A stretch of 64,000 bases of DNA from Candidatus Saccharibacteria bacterium oral taxon 488 (GTDB taxonomy: Bacteria; Patescibacteriota; Saccharimonadia; Saccharimonadales; Saccharimonadaceae), in the NCBI GenBank assembly GCA_013100825.1, contig CP040001.1, positions 434,001-498,000 on the forward strand, given 5' to 3'. Every line of letters begins with the position of its first letter. Position 1 is the first letter of the stretch. Shown here piece by piece: positions 52,274 to 59,876 of this stretch. The position numbers and the translations under genes were made by a program. The notes under the pieces are model-generated. The model saw only the letters and a list, made by a program, of their open reading frames with translations. It had not been told where the DNA came from and ran no database searches.

Positions 52274-52423
52274 TCAGCCAACCGTGGCTTCTACTGCCAC
52301 CAAACCTCTCTCTGCAAGCGGCTTGAGTTCGTCAGTGAATTCTTGAGGTGCAGCAACATAATACCAGCCGCCCGCCTACGGAAATAAGTGCACTTCGGCT
52401 GTAAATGTGTATGGCTTTGGCAT
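52274..52423 (-). pseudogene. DUF1905-like gene broken by an in-frame TAG
   Basis: From an ATG at 52423 behind a strong Shine-Dalgarno (GAGGAGGGGA), the frame reads MPKPYTFTAEVHLFP, then TAG, then continues AGGWYYVAAPQEFTDELKPL to VEATVG and a double stop. The two parts together match the start of DUF1905 proteins (FTAELW, GGWYFV, LP.E). The gene is therefore interrupted after 15 codons and also truncated about half-way through the domain. It may be a decaying gene or a sequencing error for the first stop; the second truncation argues for decay. Confidence 0.65.
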
Positions 52424-52517
52424 GGCTATCTCCCCTCCTCTGCCATGTCAACTATTACGAATGTTTTGTAGCTTTATCTTTTGTCTTTCCAATTCCACCA
52501 TTTTTATCCATATCAAC

Positions 52518-52865
52518 CTACTCCGACCAAACAGCCAGCTCATTGCCCGCCGGGTCTTGAAAATGAAAGCGTTTACCGCCAGGAAAATTAAATATCTCTT
52601 TAGTAATCGAAGCGCCAGCTGCCTTTACTTTGTCGTAGGTCGCCTGAATATCCGAAACATAGATCACTGGAAGTGGAGCCGTTGCTGGATCCTCGGCATT
52701 GATACCACTACCCACGCCGCTGTCGTTTGTGTCCGCATAGTCATCACCCCATTGTTGATATGACCAACCAAATACCTCGGTAAAGAAGTCTTTTGCTGCG
52801 CTCAACTCCTTCACGCTCTTTGCTGGAAACTCTATGTAGTCGATATGATTGTTCACCTTACTCAT
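52518..52865 (-). CDS. VOC-superfamily (glyoxalase-like) protein
   Basis: The 115-residue protein has NHIDYIEFPAKSVKELSAAK, then FFTEVFGWSYQQWGDDYA, PVIYVSDIQATYDKVKAAGA and FQDPAGNELAVWSE. His 7 and Glu in the last strand are the usual metal positions. It is distinct from the VOC protein at 3039 and closer to the small antibiotic-resistance or lyase-like single-domain group. A TATAAT box ends 6 nt before the ATG. A terminator upstream separates it from the next gene. Confidence 0.87.
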   Translation of the reverse strand: MSKVNNHIDYIEFPAKSVKELSAAKDFFTEVFGWSYQQWGDDYADTNDSGVGSGINAEDPATAPLPVIYVSDIQATYDKVKAAGASITKEIFNFPGGKRFHFQDPAGNELAVWSE

Positions 52866-52884
52866 ACTGGTATTATATCACGAG

Positions 52885-52912
52885 AAAAACCGCCCAAATG
52901 AGCGGTGATTTT
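52885..52912 (-). terminator. Terminator upstream of the VOC gene
   Basis: On the minus strand ACCGC pairs with GCGGT around an 8-nt loop, followed by TTTTTC. It would end the transcript of the AT-rich orphan gene at 53051 before the VOC promoter. Confidence 0.65.
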
Positions 52913-53050
52913 CGTAATTCTGCTTTGGCGGGATTTTGACGCTCACACTCAAATCTATTTTAGCACTGGTATGAATGGGCCGCGATACAACGTTAAAACC
53001 ACGGGAAGCCGAAGCGCTTCAAAATTGGCTTAGCAGTAGATAACAAGATT

Positions 53051-54019
53051 TTATTGGTTAGCTTCGGCGGCCGACTTAGCTTCTTTTGGTGCTTCAAGTT
53101 TTTTTGTGCTTTCTTTTGGAATTAGTTTTTTCAGGTCTTGATAATTTAGTTCAATCTCGCCGTCCAAATTTTCCGAGATGCCTTTTGGCGAACTTAATGA
53201 AACATGAACTTCGTTGCCATCGCCTATAATATTGATTAAACTTTTTGTTGTTTCAGTTGCTTTTTTCTTAATTTCGCTTTCAGGGCTTCCGTTATACTCA
53301 CCAATGCTCTGCGATATTACATCTGCTCCGTTATCAAGTTGTTTTTTAGCAAACCTATCACAATAATCTTTGAGGGCTTTCTCTTCCATCGCCTCGTCTT
53401 CTTTGAGTGTCATTTGATAGTGTATTTTAGCCTCTTCAGTCTTATAGTATTGTTCTTTGGTTTTTAGAACTTGTTGGGCGAGTTTTACGCAAGCCATAAT
53501 AAAACCATAAACTACCGAACATCTAGCAGCTATCGTTATCCAGTCGCTACCAGTATCAAAACCTGCGAAACTTAATTTACTACCGTCCAAGTTGGCGAAC
53601 TTTTCAAGTTCATTTAATTCATCAATCAATTTTTTTAATTTTTCTATGTTGTCAATATTGTCTGACAGTTTAATGTTTATATCAAACTCGCTTTGATCAT
53701 CGTACAAAGCATCAATTAGACCCATAAAAATTGGCAGTTTTGTATTGAGTTGATTTACGTATTGGTTAAGTTGAGTGTATTGGTCATAGTCAAGAGTAAT
53801 ATCGGTGGCGACAAGAGCATTATGTGAGTCAATAATACTTTGGACAGCTGTAAAATCAAGATCGTTCCACGCTTGATTTGATAAGAATTCCAAGACAGAA
53901 AATAATTTTTGACTGTTACTAATTACATAGTAGTTACCGTAGTTTTGTTTAATTTCAATGACGATCTCACCCGCTACACCAAGCTCAGACAGCCTCTTCT
54001 TAACCTCCCTTAATCTCAT
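53051..54019 (-). CDS. AT-rich orphan protein, 322 residues
   Basis: The predicted soluble protein has coiled-coil-like regions, for example IEKLKKLIDELNELEKFANL near residue 128 and YKTEEAKIHYQMTLKEDEAM near residue 193. One moderately hydrophobic stretch occurs near residues 164-182 (IAARCSVVYGFIMACVKLA). I know no family. Its base composition is clearly more AT-rich than the flanking genes, and it lies just past the 3' end of tRNA-Leu(CAG), which suggests horizontal gain. A TACAAT box ends 6 nt before the ATG. Confidence 0.65.
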   Translation of the reverse strand: MRLREVKKRLSELGVAGEIVIEIKQNYGNYYVISNSQKLFSVLEFLSNQAWNDLDFTAVQSIIDSHNALVATDITLDYDQYTQLNQYVNQLNTKLPIFMGLIDALYDDQSEFDINIKLSDNIDNIEKLKKLIDELNELEKFANLDGSKLSFAGFDTGSDWITIAARCSVVYGFIMACVKLAQQVLKTKEQYYKTEEAKIHYQMTLKEDEAMEEKALKDYCDRFAKKQLDNGADVISQSIGEYNGSPESEIKKKATETTKSLINIIGDGNEVHVSLSSPKGISENLDGEIELNYQDLKKLIPKESTKKLEAPKEAKSAAEANQ

Positions 54020-54092
54020 ATCAATATTGTATCACAACCCGTTTGTATTGTACCAATTACTAAAATAGATGCAGAAACTAAGAAATGTAAAT

Positions 54093-54114
54093 GAAAAAAT
54101 CGCTCTTTCAAGCG
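54093..54114 (-). terminator. Terminator after tRNA-Leu(CAG)
   Basis: On the minus strand TCGCT and AGCGA pair around a 6-nt loop and are followed by TTTTTT, 25 nt past the tRNA 3' end. Confidence 0.7.
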
Positions 54115-54138
54115 ACAACTCCGAAAAAATCCGTATAC

Positions 54139-54225
54139 TGGTGCGGATGAAAGGACTTGAACCTTCACGTACTTGCGTACACTAGCACCTGAAGCTAGCG
54201 CGTCTACCAATTCCGCCACATCCGC
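54139..54225 (-). tRNA. tRNA-Leu(CAG)
   Basis: Acceptor GCGGATG/CATCCGC, anticodon stem CTAGC/GCTAG with loop TTCAGGT (anticodon CAG), a long variable arm typical of Leu, T-arm GGTTCAAGTCC, and encoded CCA. It is nearly identical in its acceptor, D- and T-arm sequences to tRNA-Leu(TAG) at 56030 on the other strand, so the two form an inverted repeat around the FAD oxidase gene. Confidence 0.95.
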
Positions 54226-54285
54226 GTGACTACCGAGTATTATACACGACCGGCTGTCCCTCTGCAAGGAGTTTGCCTAGCTGTT

Positions 54286-55890
54286 TCAGCCTGCCAACCG
54301 ACACCAAGCGTTTAACTCTTCTGCCAGCTGCTTCATCGGCACGGCAGTCTTGATACCCGGCGCGAGAATACCCTTTGGATCAAAGATGTGCTTGATTTTT
54401 GCATACAGATCACGCTCCTCAGTTGTCAGGGTCGGCTGGACAAACGCCGCCTTGAGCCGGCCCTCGCCACCAAAGCCCGCAAATGACCCCTCGTGACTGG
54501 TCACGATCCGCACCATGTCTGAGCAGAGTTTGAGGATACGTTGGCGGTCACTGACCTTTTTGCTCGAGAACACCGGATAGCTATTGATCATACCAGTCGT
54601 CGCGTCGATAAACAGCGGCATGGTCACGCCGTATTCTTTCTCGAGCGCGCGCATCGACTTAATAAAGCCGTCCAGCTGCACGCCCGGCAGCCACATCCCA
54701 GAGAATACCTGCGGCATAATACCGTGCTCATCGGCGGGATGCTCCGCCAGAGTCAGCACTGAATGCAGCGTAAATGCCTCTTTCATTTCCATATCGCGTA
54801 GCTCAACCTGCGCGGCCGTACCACCGCGAAGCGCGCGCAGTAACTTCTTGGCAGCCTTGTTGCGCGCTCGGTCTGAAAATGCGTGAAAGAGCGCCACCAC
54901 CACACCGCCGCGATAGCATTCTTTCGGCGCCCATGCTAGTTTCTTGCCCTGGGCTGCCGCCCGCGAAAAGAGCCGCCCGTCGATCAGCTCGACCGTCGAG
55001 GCACCCGCTTGCAGCGCCGTGTCAACCGCCGCCTGCGCTGCATTCATTGAACTATACGCGGCGCTCACTACGGTCAGTTCTGGATGGATGAAGTCAGCCT
55101 TCATAATTAGCTCGCCGATAATACCGAGGCTGCCTTGAGCGCCGACAAACAGCGGCGTGAGGTCAAACGAACCATCGCGCTGCCGCACCTGGGCGATACT
55201 CGAAAAGCCGGCCATCTCTGGCGCGCTAGCATCAATCCGAGCAATCAGCGCTTCATTATCGGTTATCAAATTATCCAGCTGCCGGTACAATTCGCCCTCA
55301 AACGTCGCCAAGCCTTTCTTCTTGCTCAGTTCACGCTTCGACAGCCGACCGGTCTGTACAATATCGCCACTTGACAGGACGACTTCCATTTGGTGAATCG
55401 ACTGACTCAACAGGCCGTACGCCGAGGACAACATGCCAGCTGCTTCAGTACTAATCGCACCACCAATCGTGCCATCCTCACCTGTCAATGAAATCTCCGG
55501 CAGACCCAAACCCTTGTGCGTTGACAGCACCGCTTGCGCTGCTCTATGAGAAATACCCGACTGGAGGTGGACTAGCTGCTGCTTAGCATCAATTCCGACG
55601 ACATTATGCATGTGTGCCGCCATGTCGATGGCGATACCGCGCCCGATCGCCGCGCCCGTACTATCCGTGCCGCATCCGCGCGCATACACCGGTAGGACGT
55701 GACCCTTCTCCGCCAGTTGCGAACAAAACCGCAAAATCTTGCGCACATCACTGGTGTCCGCCACTCGTGCGATCAACTCCGGCTGCCGCGCCAGCACACT
55801 CCCATCCCGCTGCGCATCCGCCAAAGCACCGTCATGCGTCACTACTTCACCCGTCAGATGTTCATTCAAATACGTCGCAACCTTATTCAT
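54286..55890 (-). CDS. FAD-linked oxidase (GlcD / D-lactate dehydrogenase-like)
   Basis: The 534-residue protein has an N-terminal FAD-binding PCMH-type domain: VLPVYARGCGTDSTGAAIGRGIAIDM near residue 67 and LPEISLTGEDGTIGGAISTEAAGM near residue 130. The C-terminal FAD-oxidase domain ends HIFDPKGILAPGIK. This layout fits GlcD-type glycolate or D-lactate dehydrogenases; substrate is not certain. No iron-sulphur motif is fused at the C-terminus. It may feed electrons from a 2-hydroxy acid into a respiratory acceptor. Shine-Dalgarno AGGGGGA precedes the ATG. Confidence 0.88.
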   Translation of the reverse strand: MNKVATYLNEHLTGEVVTHDGALADAQRDGSVLARQPELIARVADTSDVRKILRFCSQLAEKGHVLPVYARGCGTDSTGAAIGRGIAIDMAAHMHNVVGIDAKQQLVHLQSGISHRAAQAVLSTHKGLGLPEISLTGEDGTIGGAISTEAAGMLSSAYGLLSQSIHQMEVVLSSGDIVQTGRLSKRELSKKKGLATFEGELYRQLDNLITDNEALIARIDASAPEMAGFSSIAQVRQRDGSFDLTPLFVGAQGSLGIIGELIMKADFIHPELTVVSAAYSSMNAAQAAVDTALQAGASTVELIDGRLFSRAAAQGKKLAWAPKECYRGGVVVALFHAFSDRARNKAAKKLLRALRGGTAAQVELRDMEMKEAFTLHSVLTLAEHPADEHGIMPQVFSGMWLPGVQLDGFIKSMRALEKEYGVTMPLFIDATTGMINSYPVFSSKKVSDRQRILKLCSDMVRIVTSHEGSFAGFGGEGRLKAAFVQPTLTTEERDLYAKIKHIFDPKGILAPGIKTAVPMKQLAEELNAWCRLAG

Positions 55891-55948
55891 AGTCCCCCTT
55901 TTTCTGTTAGTTTCATGATAGCACGGTCGAAGTGGGGCGTAAAGTGTA

Positions 55949-55977
55949 TTGCTCGAGGGCGACGGGTTGTGTATAAT
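55949..55977 (+). promoter_or_regulatory. Promoter of the tRNA-Leu/tRNA-Val pair
   Basis: TTGCTC (55949-55954), a 17-nt spacer and TATAAT (55972-55977), about 52 nt before tRNA-Leu(TAG). Confidence 0.7.
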
Positions 55978-56029
55978 TGAGGGGTAGATGCGCCTGAAAG
56001 TACCGTGCGCGTCTTTGACAATTAGCTAT

Positions 56030-56114
56030 GCGGATGTGGTGGAATTGGTAGACACGCATGCCTTAGGAGCATGTGCCTCACGGCGTGAAGGTTCAAGTCC
56101 TTTCATCCGCACCA
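56030..56114 (+). tRNA. tRNA-Leu(TAG)
   Basis: Acceptor GCGGATG/CATCCGC, anticodon stem GCATG-type with loop CTTAGGA (anticodon TAG), a long variable arm, T-arm GGTTCAAGTCC and encoded CCA. It is followed 15 nt later by tRNA-Val(CAC). Confidence 0.95.
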
Positions 56115-56129
56115 AGGTTTTATTTTTAC

Positions 56130-56206
56130 GGGAGATTAGCTCAGTTGGCTAGAGCGCACGATTCACATTCGTGAGGTCACAGGTTCGAGCCCTGTATTTC
56201 CCACCA
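56130..56206 (+). tRNA. tRNA-Val(CAC)
   Basis: Acceptor GGGAGAT/ATTTCCC (one G-U type pair), D-arm GCTCAGTTGGCTAGAGC, anticodon stem CACGA/TCGTG with loop TTCACAT (anticodon CAC), T-arm GGTTCGAGCC, and encoded CCA. It is followed after 12 nt by an orphan gene. Confidence 0.95.
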
Positions 56207-56218
56207 TTTAATATTGAT

Positions 56219-56761
56219 ATGAATATGGAATCTTTCTACGTTACATCGACCCATCTTGACATAGAAATGGAAACCGAACCTCATCCGTCTGGTTTGGTTA
56301 TATTTTCACGAAAGCTATCGCCCAACGGAGAGCCAATAGGACACATAATAGTGTCTCCTGAAAACCATCACACGGATATATACTGTAAGTATCTTGAGGA
56401 AAACAAGCCGCTACCATTAGAGCGTAAGAGCTGGGGGATAAGTTTTAATCAAAGCTCCAGCCAAAGCGGCGTAGTTCCAAATTATTTTACACGAGTAGAA
56501 CCTGCCTATGGAATATGTATACCCCCATCCGACAATATACCTGATTGCCCCACCCTGCTAATAGCTGAAACAAGAAACAAAAGAGTACCAGAATTAGCTC
56601 ATCAAAGACTGAGCATAGACCCGATACACATTAAGATGGCAATTCAAGCCCTAGGTATAGTGATGGAAAATCCAGATATTTTACATAGGACCGACGACAA
56701 GACCAGATTAATGCATTTTTCCGAAGATCAGCTTAATGAACAGTCTGTGACCATCTATTAA
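56219..56761 (+). CDS. Orphan protein, 180 residues, downstream of tRNA-Val
   Basis: From MNMESFYVTSTHLD the protein looks soluble, with several beta-prone stretches such as GLVIFSRKLSPNGEPIGHII and a C-terminal helical part (HIKMAIQALGIVMENPDILH). I do not recognise a family. The start is 12 nt after the tRNA 3' end, and the gene may be read from the tRNA transcript. A second in-frame ATG lies two codons on. Its composition is AT-rich, like the other genes next to tRNA 3' ends. No terminator separates it from the tRNA. Confidence 0.55.
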   Translation: MNMESFYVTSTHLDIEMETEPHPSGLVIFSRKLSPNGEPIGHIIVSPENHHTDIYCKYLEENKPLPLERKSWGISFNQSSSQSGVVPNYFTRVEPAYGICIPPSDNIPDCPTLLIAETRNKRVPELAHQRLSIDPIHIKMAIQALGIVMENPDILHRTDDKTRLMHFSEDQLNEQSVTIY

Positions 56762-57031
56762 AGGTCCTATGGTCAAAACTAGCTATTAAATACAATCCCC
56801 CCTACTCTTTTTATTTTCTCTCACTCATGGTAAATTTTATATTTAAGAGGATAACTATACTCGTGATCGGCCTAGTGCTACAATATAACCGTCTTATCAA
56901 TCAAGGTATTCGAAATTACATACTCCCAGAGAGCATCCCCCACATAGTCATATGATACCATCTCTGCGGAGTAGGTCAAATCCAGCTCATCCTACTAGTT
57001 TTTGAATACCTATGCTATATTAAAGAGCAGT

Positions 57032-57436
57032 ATGGAGAAACAATGGCGTTCATCACCACAATCACTAGAGCAAGAATGGCTGGAAGATCAGCAGCTGAAG
57101 GGCGAGACAAGGGCAGACGCAACTCCGGAAGAGATGTTTCACAAGAAGACAGCGCGCGATAGGAAGCTTGGAGAAATAGCGACAAAAGAGGATCAGAGAG
57201 CATTAGGAGAAGAAACAGTTCAGAGCGGACTAGGGTGGGCTATATATGAGCCAGCCACAGAGAAGACGCCGGAAGATACCACTCCGTTGTTGAGAATGGC
57301 CGGTAGATTTGAAGGGCCAGATTTTGTGGCTATTGAAGGGCGAGCAAGAGTAGATGTGATCTATATCAACCCTAAGAAAACTAGAAAGTCTAAGAAGTCA
57401 AACCGCAATAAATCAAAGACTCGTCGCCACAACTAA
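57032..57436 (+). CDS. Orphan protein, 134 residues, with basic tail
   Basis: The protein starts MEKQWRSSPQSLEQEWLEDQ and has a charged helical first half, a middle segment with GWAIYEPATEKTPEDTTPLL and FVAIEGRARVDVIYINP, and a very basic C-terminal tail of about 20 residues rich in Lys, Arg, Ser and Asn. The tail suggests nucleic-acid or membrane surface binding. No family recognised. TATATT lies 10 nt before the ATG and AGAG is the only weak ribosome site. The 270 nt upstream (56762-57031) hold no other feature that I can see. Confidence 0.5.
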   Translation: MEKQWRSSPQSLEQEWLEDQQLKGETRADATPEEMFHKKTARDRKLGEIATKEDQRALGEETVQSGLGWAIYEPATEKTPEDTTPLLRMAGRFEGPDFVAIEGRARVDVIYINPKKTRKSKKSNRNKSKTRRHN

Positions 57437-57486
57437 GTAGCAGATAATCGTAGCATCACGTCACCCTAATAAAAAAGGAGTACTTC

Positions 57487-57537
57487 ATGCACCACGGTCG
57501 ACAAAGGGATTGTTTTATATACTCGAGTGTTGCATAA
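57487..57537 (+). CDS. Very short ORF (16 residues) with strong Shine-Dalgarno
   Basis: AAGGAG sits 6 nt before an ATG that opens MHHGRQRDCFIYSSVA and then stops. It lies 31 nt upstream of the next gene. It could be a leader peptide or chance. Low confidence. Confidence 0.2.
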   Translation: MHHGRQRDCFIYSSVA

Positions 57538-57568
57538 TGGTTGTGTAATTAATCGAGGAGGAGGTGAT

Positions 57569-57808
57569 GTGAAAGAAGGTAGTCCAAAAGCAGGGGCTTT
57601 GTTTGATATCCATACACTAAAGTCAATTGAGGACATTGAGCCCGTGGATCGTCCCGCTGAAATGAATAGGCTCGCAAAATTAATAGAGGAGGAGCTTGAG
57701 AAAGATCCGAGCATTCCTCGTGCTTTGGGTGAAGTCGCTTCCCGTGAGGGCGTCGATCGCGAGACGATTTTACTAGGATATCGATACTTAACACAAAAGT
57801 CCGAATAG
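57569..57808 (+). CDS. Small acidic helical protein, GTG start
   Basis: The 79-residue protein starts at GTG (VKEGSPKAGALFDIHTLKS) behind a near-perfect Shine-Dalgarno GGAGGAGGTGAT. The body is helical: MNRLAKLIEEELEKDPSIPR and VASREGVDRETILLGYRYLT. The last part could be a small helix-turn-helix-like unit, but I cannot claim that. Function unknown. The ribosome site is stronger than that of any gene nearby, so translation is likely. Confidence 0.65.
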   Translation: MKEGSPKAGALFDIHTLKSIEDIEPVDRPAEMNRLAKLIEEELEKDPSIPRALGEVASREGVDRETILLGYRYLTQKSE

Positions 57809-57907
57809 AGTATAATTCGTCACCACTTATTCCATTACCTTAAATTTTAATAGCTACACGCTCAATTATATGCGCTTTTAGTCTTGTGTCATGAGGTCAC
57901 AAAATTA

Positions 57908-57950
57908 TGCTATAATGGCGTAGAGGAAGGTCTGCGATTAACATCAGACC
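57908..57950 (+). promoter_or_regulatory. typA promoter and leader hairpin
   Basis: An extended -10 (TGCTATAAT, 57908-57916) is followed by GAGGAAGG (57923-57930) and a hairpin GGTCTG/CAGACC (57929-57934 with 57945-57950, 10-nt loop). The purine-rich site is too far from the ATG at 57959 unless the hairpin brings it near, so translation of typA may be structure-dependent. Confidence 0.5.
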
Positions 57951-57958
57951 ATATTTTT

Positions 57959-59782
57959 ATGAAGGACGCTAGCAAGATTCGAAATATTGCCATTATTGCC
58001 CACGTCGACCACGGCAAGACGACCATGGTTGATGGGCTGCTCAAACAGTCGCGCACATTTCGCGACAACCAGGCCGAGATGAGCCAAGAACTGATCATGG
58101 ATTCGGGCGATCAGGAGCACGAACGCGGTATCACCATCACCGCCAAACAGACTTCAATTTTTTACGGTGATTATAAAATCAACATCATCGACACACCGGG
58201 GCACGCTGATTTCTCGGGCGAAGTCGAGCGAACACTGCAGATGGCGGACGGCGTGCTACTGATCGTCGATGCGCAGGAAGGGCCAATGCCGCAGACGAAG
58301 TTTGTGCTTTCAAAGGCGCTGGAACTGGGCTTGAAGCCGGTGGTGGTGATCAATAAAATTGATAAGCCGGCGCGGCGAATTGCCGAGGTCGAAGACGAGC
58401 TGAGCGATCTGTTTTTGGAGCTAGCGACCGATGATAGTCAACTGCATTATCCGATTTATTATGCCGTTGGGCGCGATGGCAAGGCGTGGCGAGAGATTCC
58501 TACCGACCCAAGCGACAACGCTGATCTCACGCCAATTTTTGAGGCAATTATCAATGACATCCCGGCACCGAGCGTCACGGCTGACGGCGGGTTTCAGATG
58601 CTGGTGACCAGTTTGCAGTACGACACCTTTCAAGGTAAATACGCCATTGGGCGGATCGCTCGCGGGTCGGTCAAGCGTGGCCTGGCAGTTAGCTTGCTGA
58701 AGCACGGCGAAGTGTCAGGTTCAGCGCGAATCGAGAAAGTCTTTGGCTACCGCGGACTGAACCGCGAAGAGCTTGACGAGGCGTTTGCCGGTGACATCGT
58801 GGCGCTAGTGGGCGTCAGTGAGGCACACATTGGCGATACGATTGCTGATAAAGAACAGCCGGAAGCCTTGCCGGCAATTGCCATCGAAGCACCGACGCTG
58901 AGCATGTATCTGGGCCCAAATACCAGCCCGATGAAGGGGCGTGAGGGCGAATTTACCACCTCGCGGCAAATTGGCGACCGATTGCGGCGAGAACTGGAAA
59001 CTAACGTGGCGCTGCGCGTCGAAGAAAACGGCATCGGCTTTACGGTGTCTGGCCGCGGTGAATTGCACCTCAGCGTCCTGATCGAGACCATGCGGCGCGA
59101 AGGCTTTGAGTTCGAAGTCGGCCGCCCGCAAGTGGTGACCATCACCGAGGACGGCGTCGAAAAAGAGCCGATTGAGGAACTACAAATAGAAATTAGCAGC
59201 GAATTCATCGGCGCGATCAGCCAAGAATTAGGTGCCCGCCACGCTGAGATGAAATCGCAGGAAACCACCGCCAGCGGCGCTACCCGCATCACCTACGTGC
59301 TGCCGACGAGGGCGTTGATCGGCCTGCGAAACGTACTCTTGACCGCCACTAAAGGCACGGTAATTATGAATTCCCTGCCGTATGGCTATCAACCGCTGGG
59401 CGGTAAATTGCCAAAGACCCGCGGCGGCGTGCTCATCGCTTTTGAAGCTGGCACGACAACGCCGTATGCATTGCAGGCGGCTGAGGCGCGCGGCGAACTT
59501 CTGGTCGGGCCGGGCACGGAAGTCTACGCCGGGATGATCGTCGGTATGTATAACCGCCAAGAAGATATTGAAATTAACGTCTGTAAGGCCAAGCACCTGA
59601 CCAACATGCGCTCCAAATCGTCCGATGGTACGGTGCAGCTGACGCCATTTACGCAGTTTAGTCTGGAGCAATGCATCGACTTTATCGAGGACGACGAACT
59701 GCTGGAAGTGACGCCAAAATCCTTGCGCCTGCGTAAACGCTACCTCGATGCCAATGAGCGAAAGCGCGCCGCCAAGCGATAG
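57959..59782 (+). CDS. typA: Ribosome-associated GTPase TypA/BipA
   Basis: The 607-residue translational GTPase resembles EF-G but lacks its domain IV. G motifs are [15 protein letters not shown] (G1), [13 protein letters not shown] (G3) and [19 protein letters not shown] (G4). The C-terminal domain has the BipA-type [20 protein letters not shown] and [17 protein letters not shown]. BipA binds 70S ribosomes or, under stress, aids 50S assembly, mostly at low temperature. I chose [13 protein letters not shown] by family start. No hairpin terminator was found after the stop. Confidence 0.97.
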   Translation: MKDASKIRNIAIIAHVDHGKTTMVDGLLKQSRTFRDNQAEMSQELIMDSGDQEHERGITITAKQTSIFYGDYKINIIDTPGHADFSGEVERTLQMADGVLLIVDAQEGPMPQTKFVLSKALELGLKPVVVINKIDKPARRIAEVEDELSDLFLELATDDSQLHYPIYYAVGRDGKAWREIPTDPSDNADLTPIFEAIINDIPAPSVTADGGFQMLVTSLQYDTFQGKYAIGRIARGSVKRGLAVSLLKHGEVSGSARIEKVFGYRGLNREELDEAFAGDIVALVGVSEAHIGDTIADKEQPEALPAIAIEAPTLSMYLGPNTSPMKGREGEFTTSRQIGDRLRRELETNVALRVEENGIGFTVSGRGELHLSVLIETMRREGFEFEVGRPQVVTITEDGVEKEPIEELQIEISSEFIGAISQELGARHAEMKSQETTASGATRITYVLPTRALIGLRNVLLTATKGTVIMNSLPYGYQPLGGKLPKTRGGVLIAFEAGTTTPYALQAAEARGELLVGPGTEVYAGMIVGMYNRQEDIEINVCKAKHLTNMRSKSSDGTVQLTPFTQFSLEQCIDFIEDDELLEVTPKSLRLRKRYLDANERKRAAKR

Positions 59783-59863
59783 ATCCCCCGCCCCGACAAA
59801 CTACTGATTAATAAAACGTATGAAAACCATGATATTACGGTGGATTATCCCGCAGTAACACGC

Positions 59864-59869
59864 TATACT
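59864..59869 (+). promoter_or_regulatory. -10 box of the trehalase gene, predicted leaderless
   Basis: TATACT ends 7 nt before the ATG at 59877. No Shine-Dalgarno fits between them. Confidence 0.6.
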
Positions 59870-59876
59870 TGAGCAT

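Noticed and set aside
52375..52380. Possible recoding of TAG as an amino acid in the DUF1905 frame
   Set aside because: All other genes use TAG as a normal stop (for example 840-842 and 6528-6530), and the domain is also truncated, so decay is simpler.
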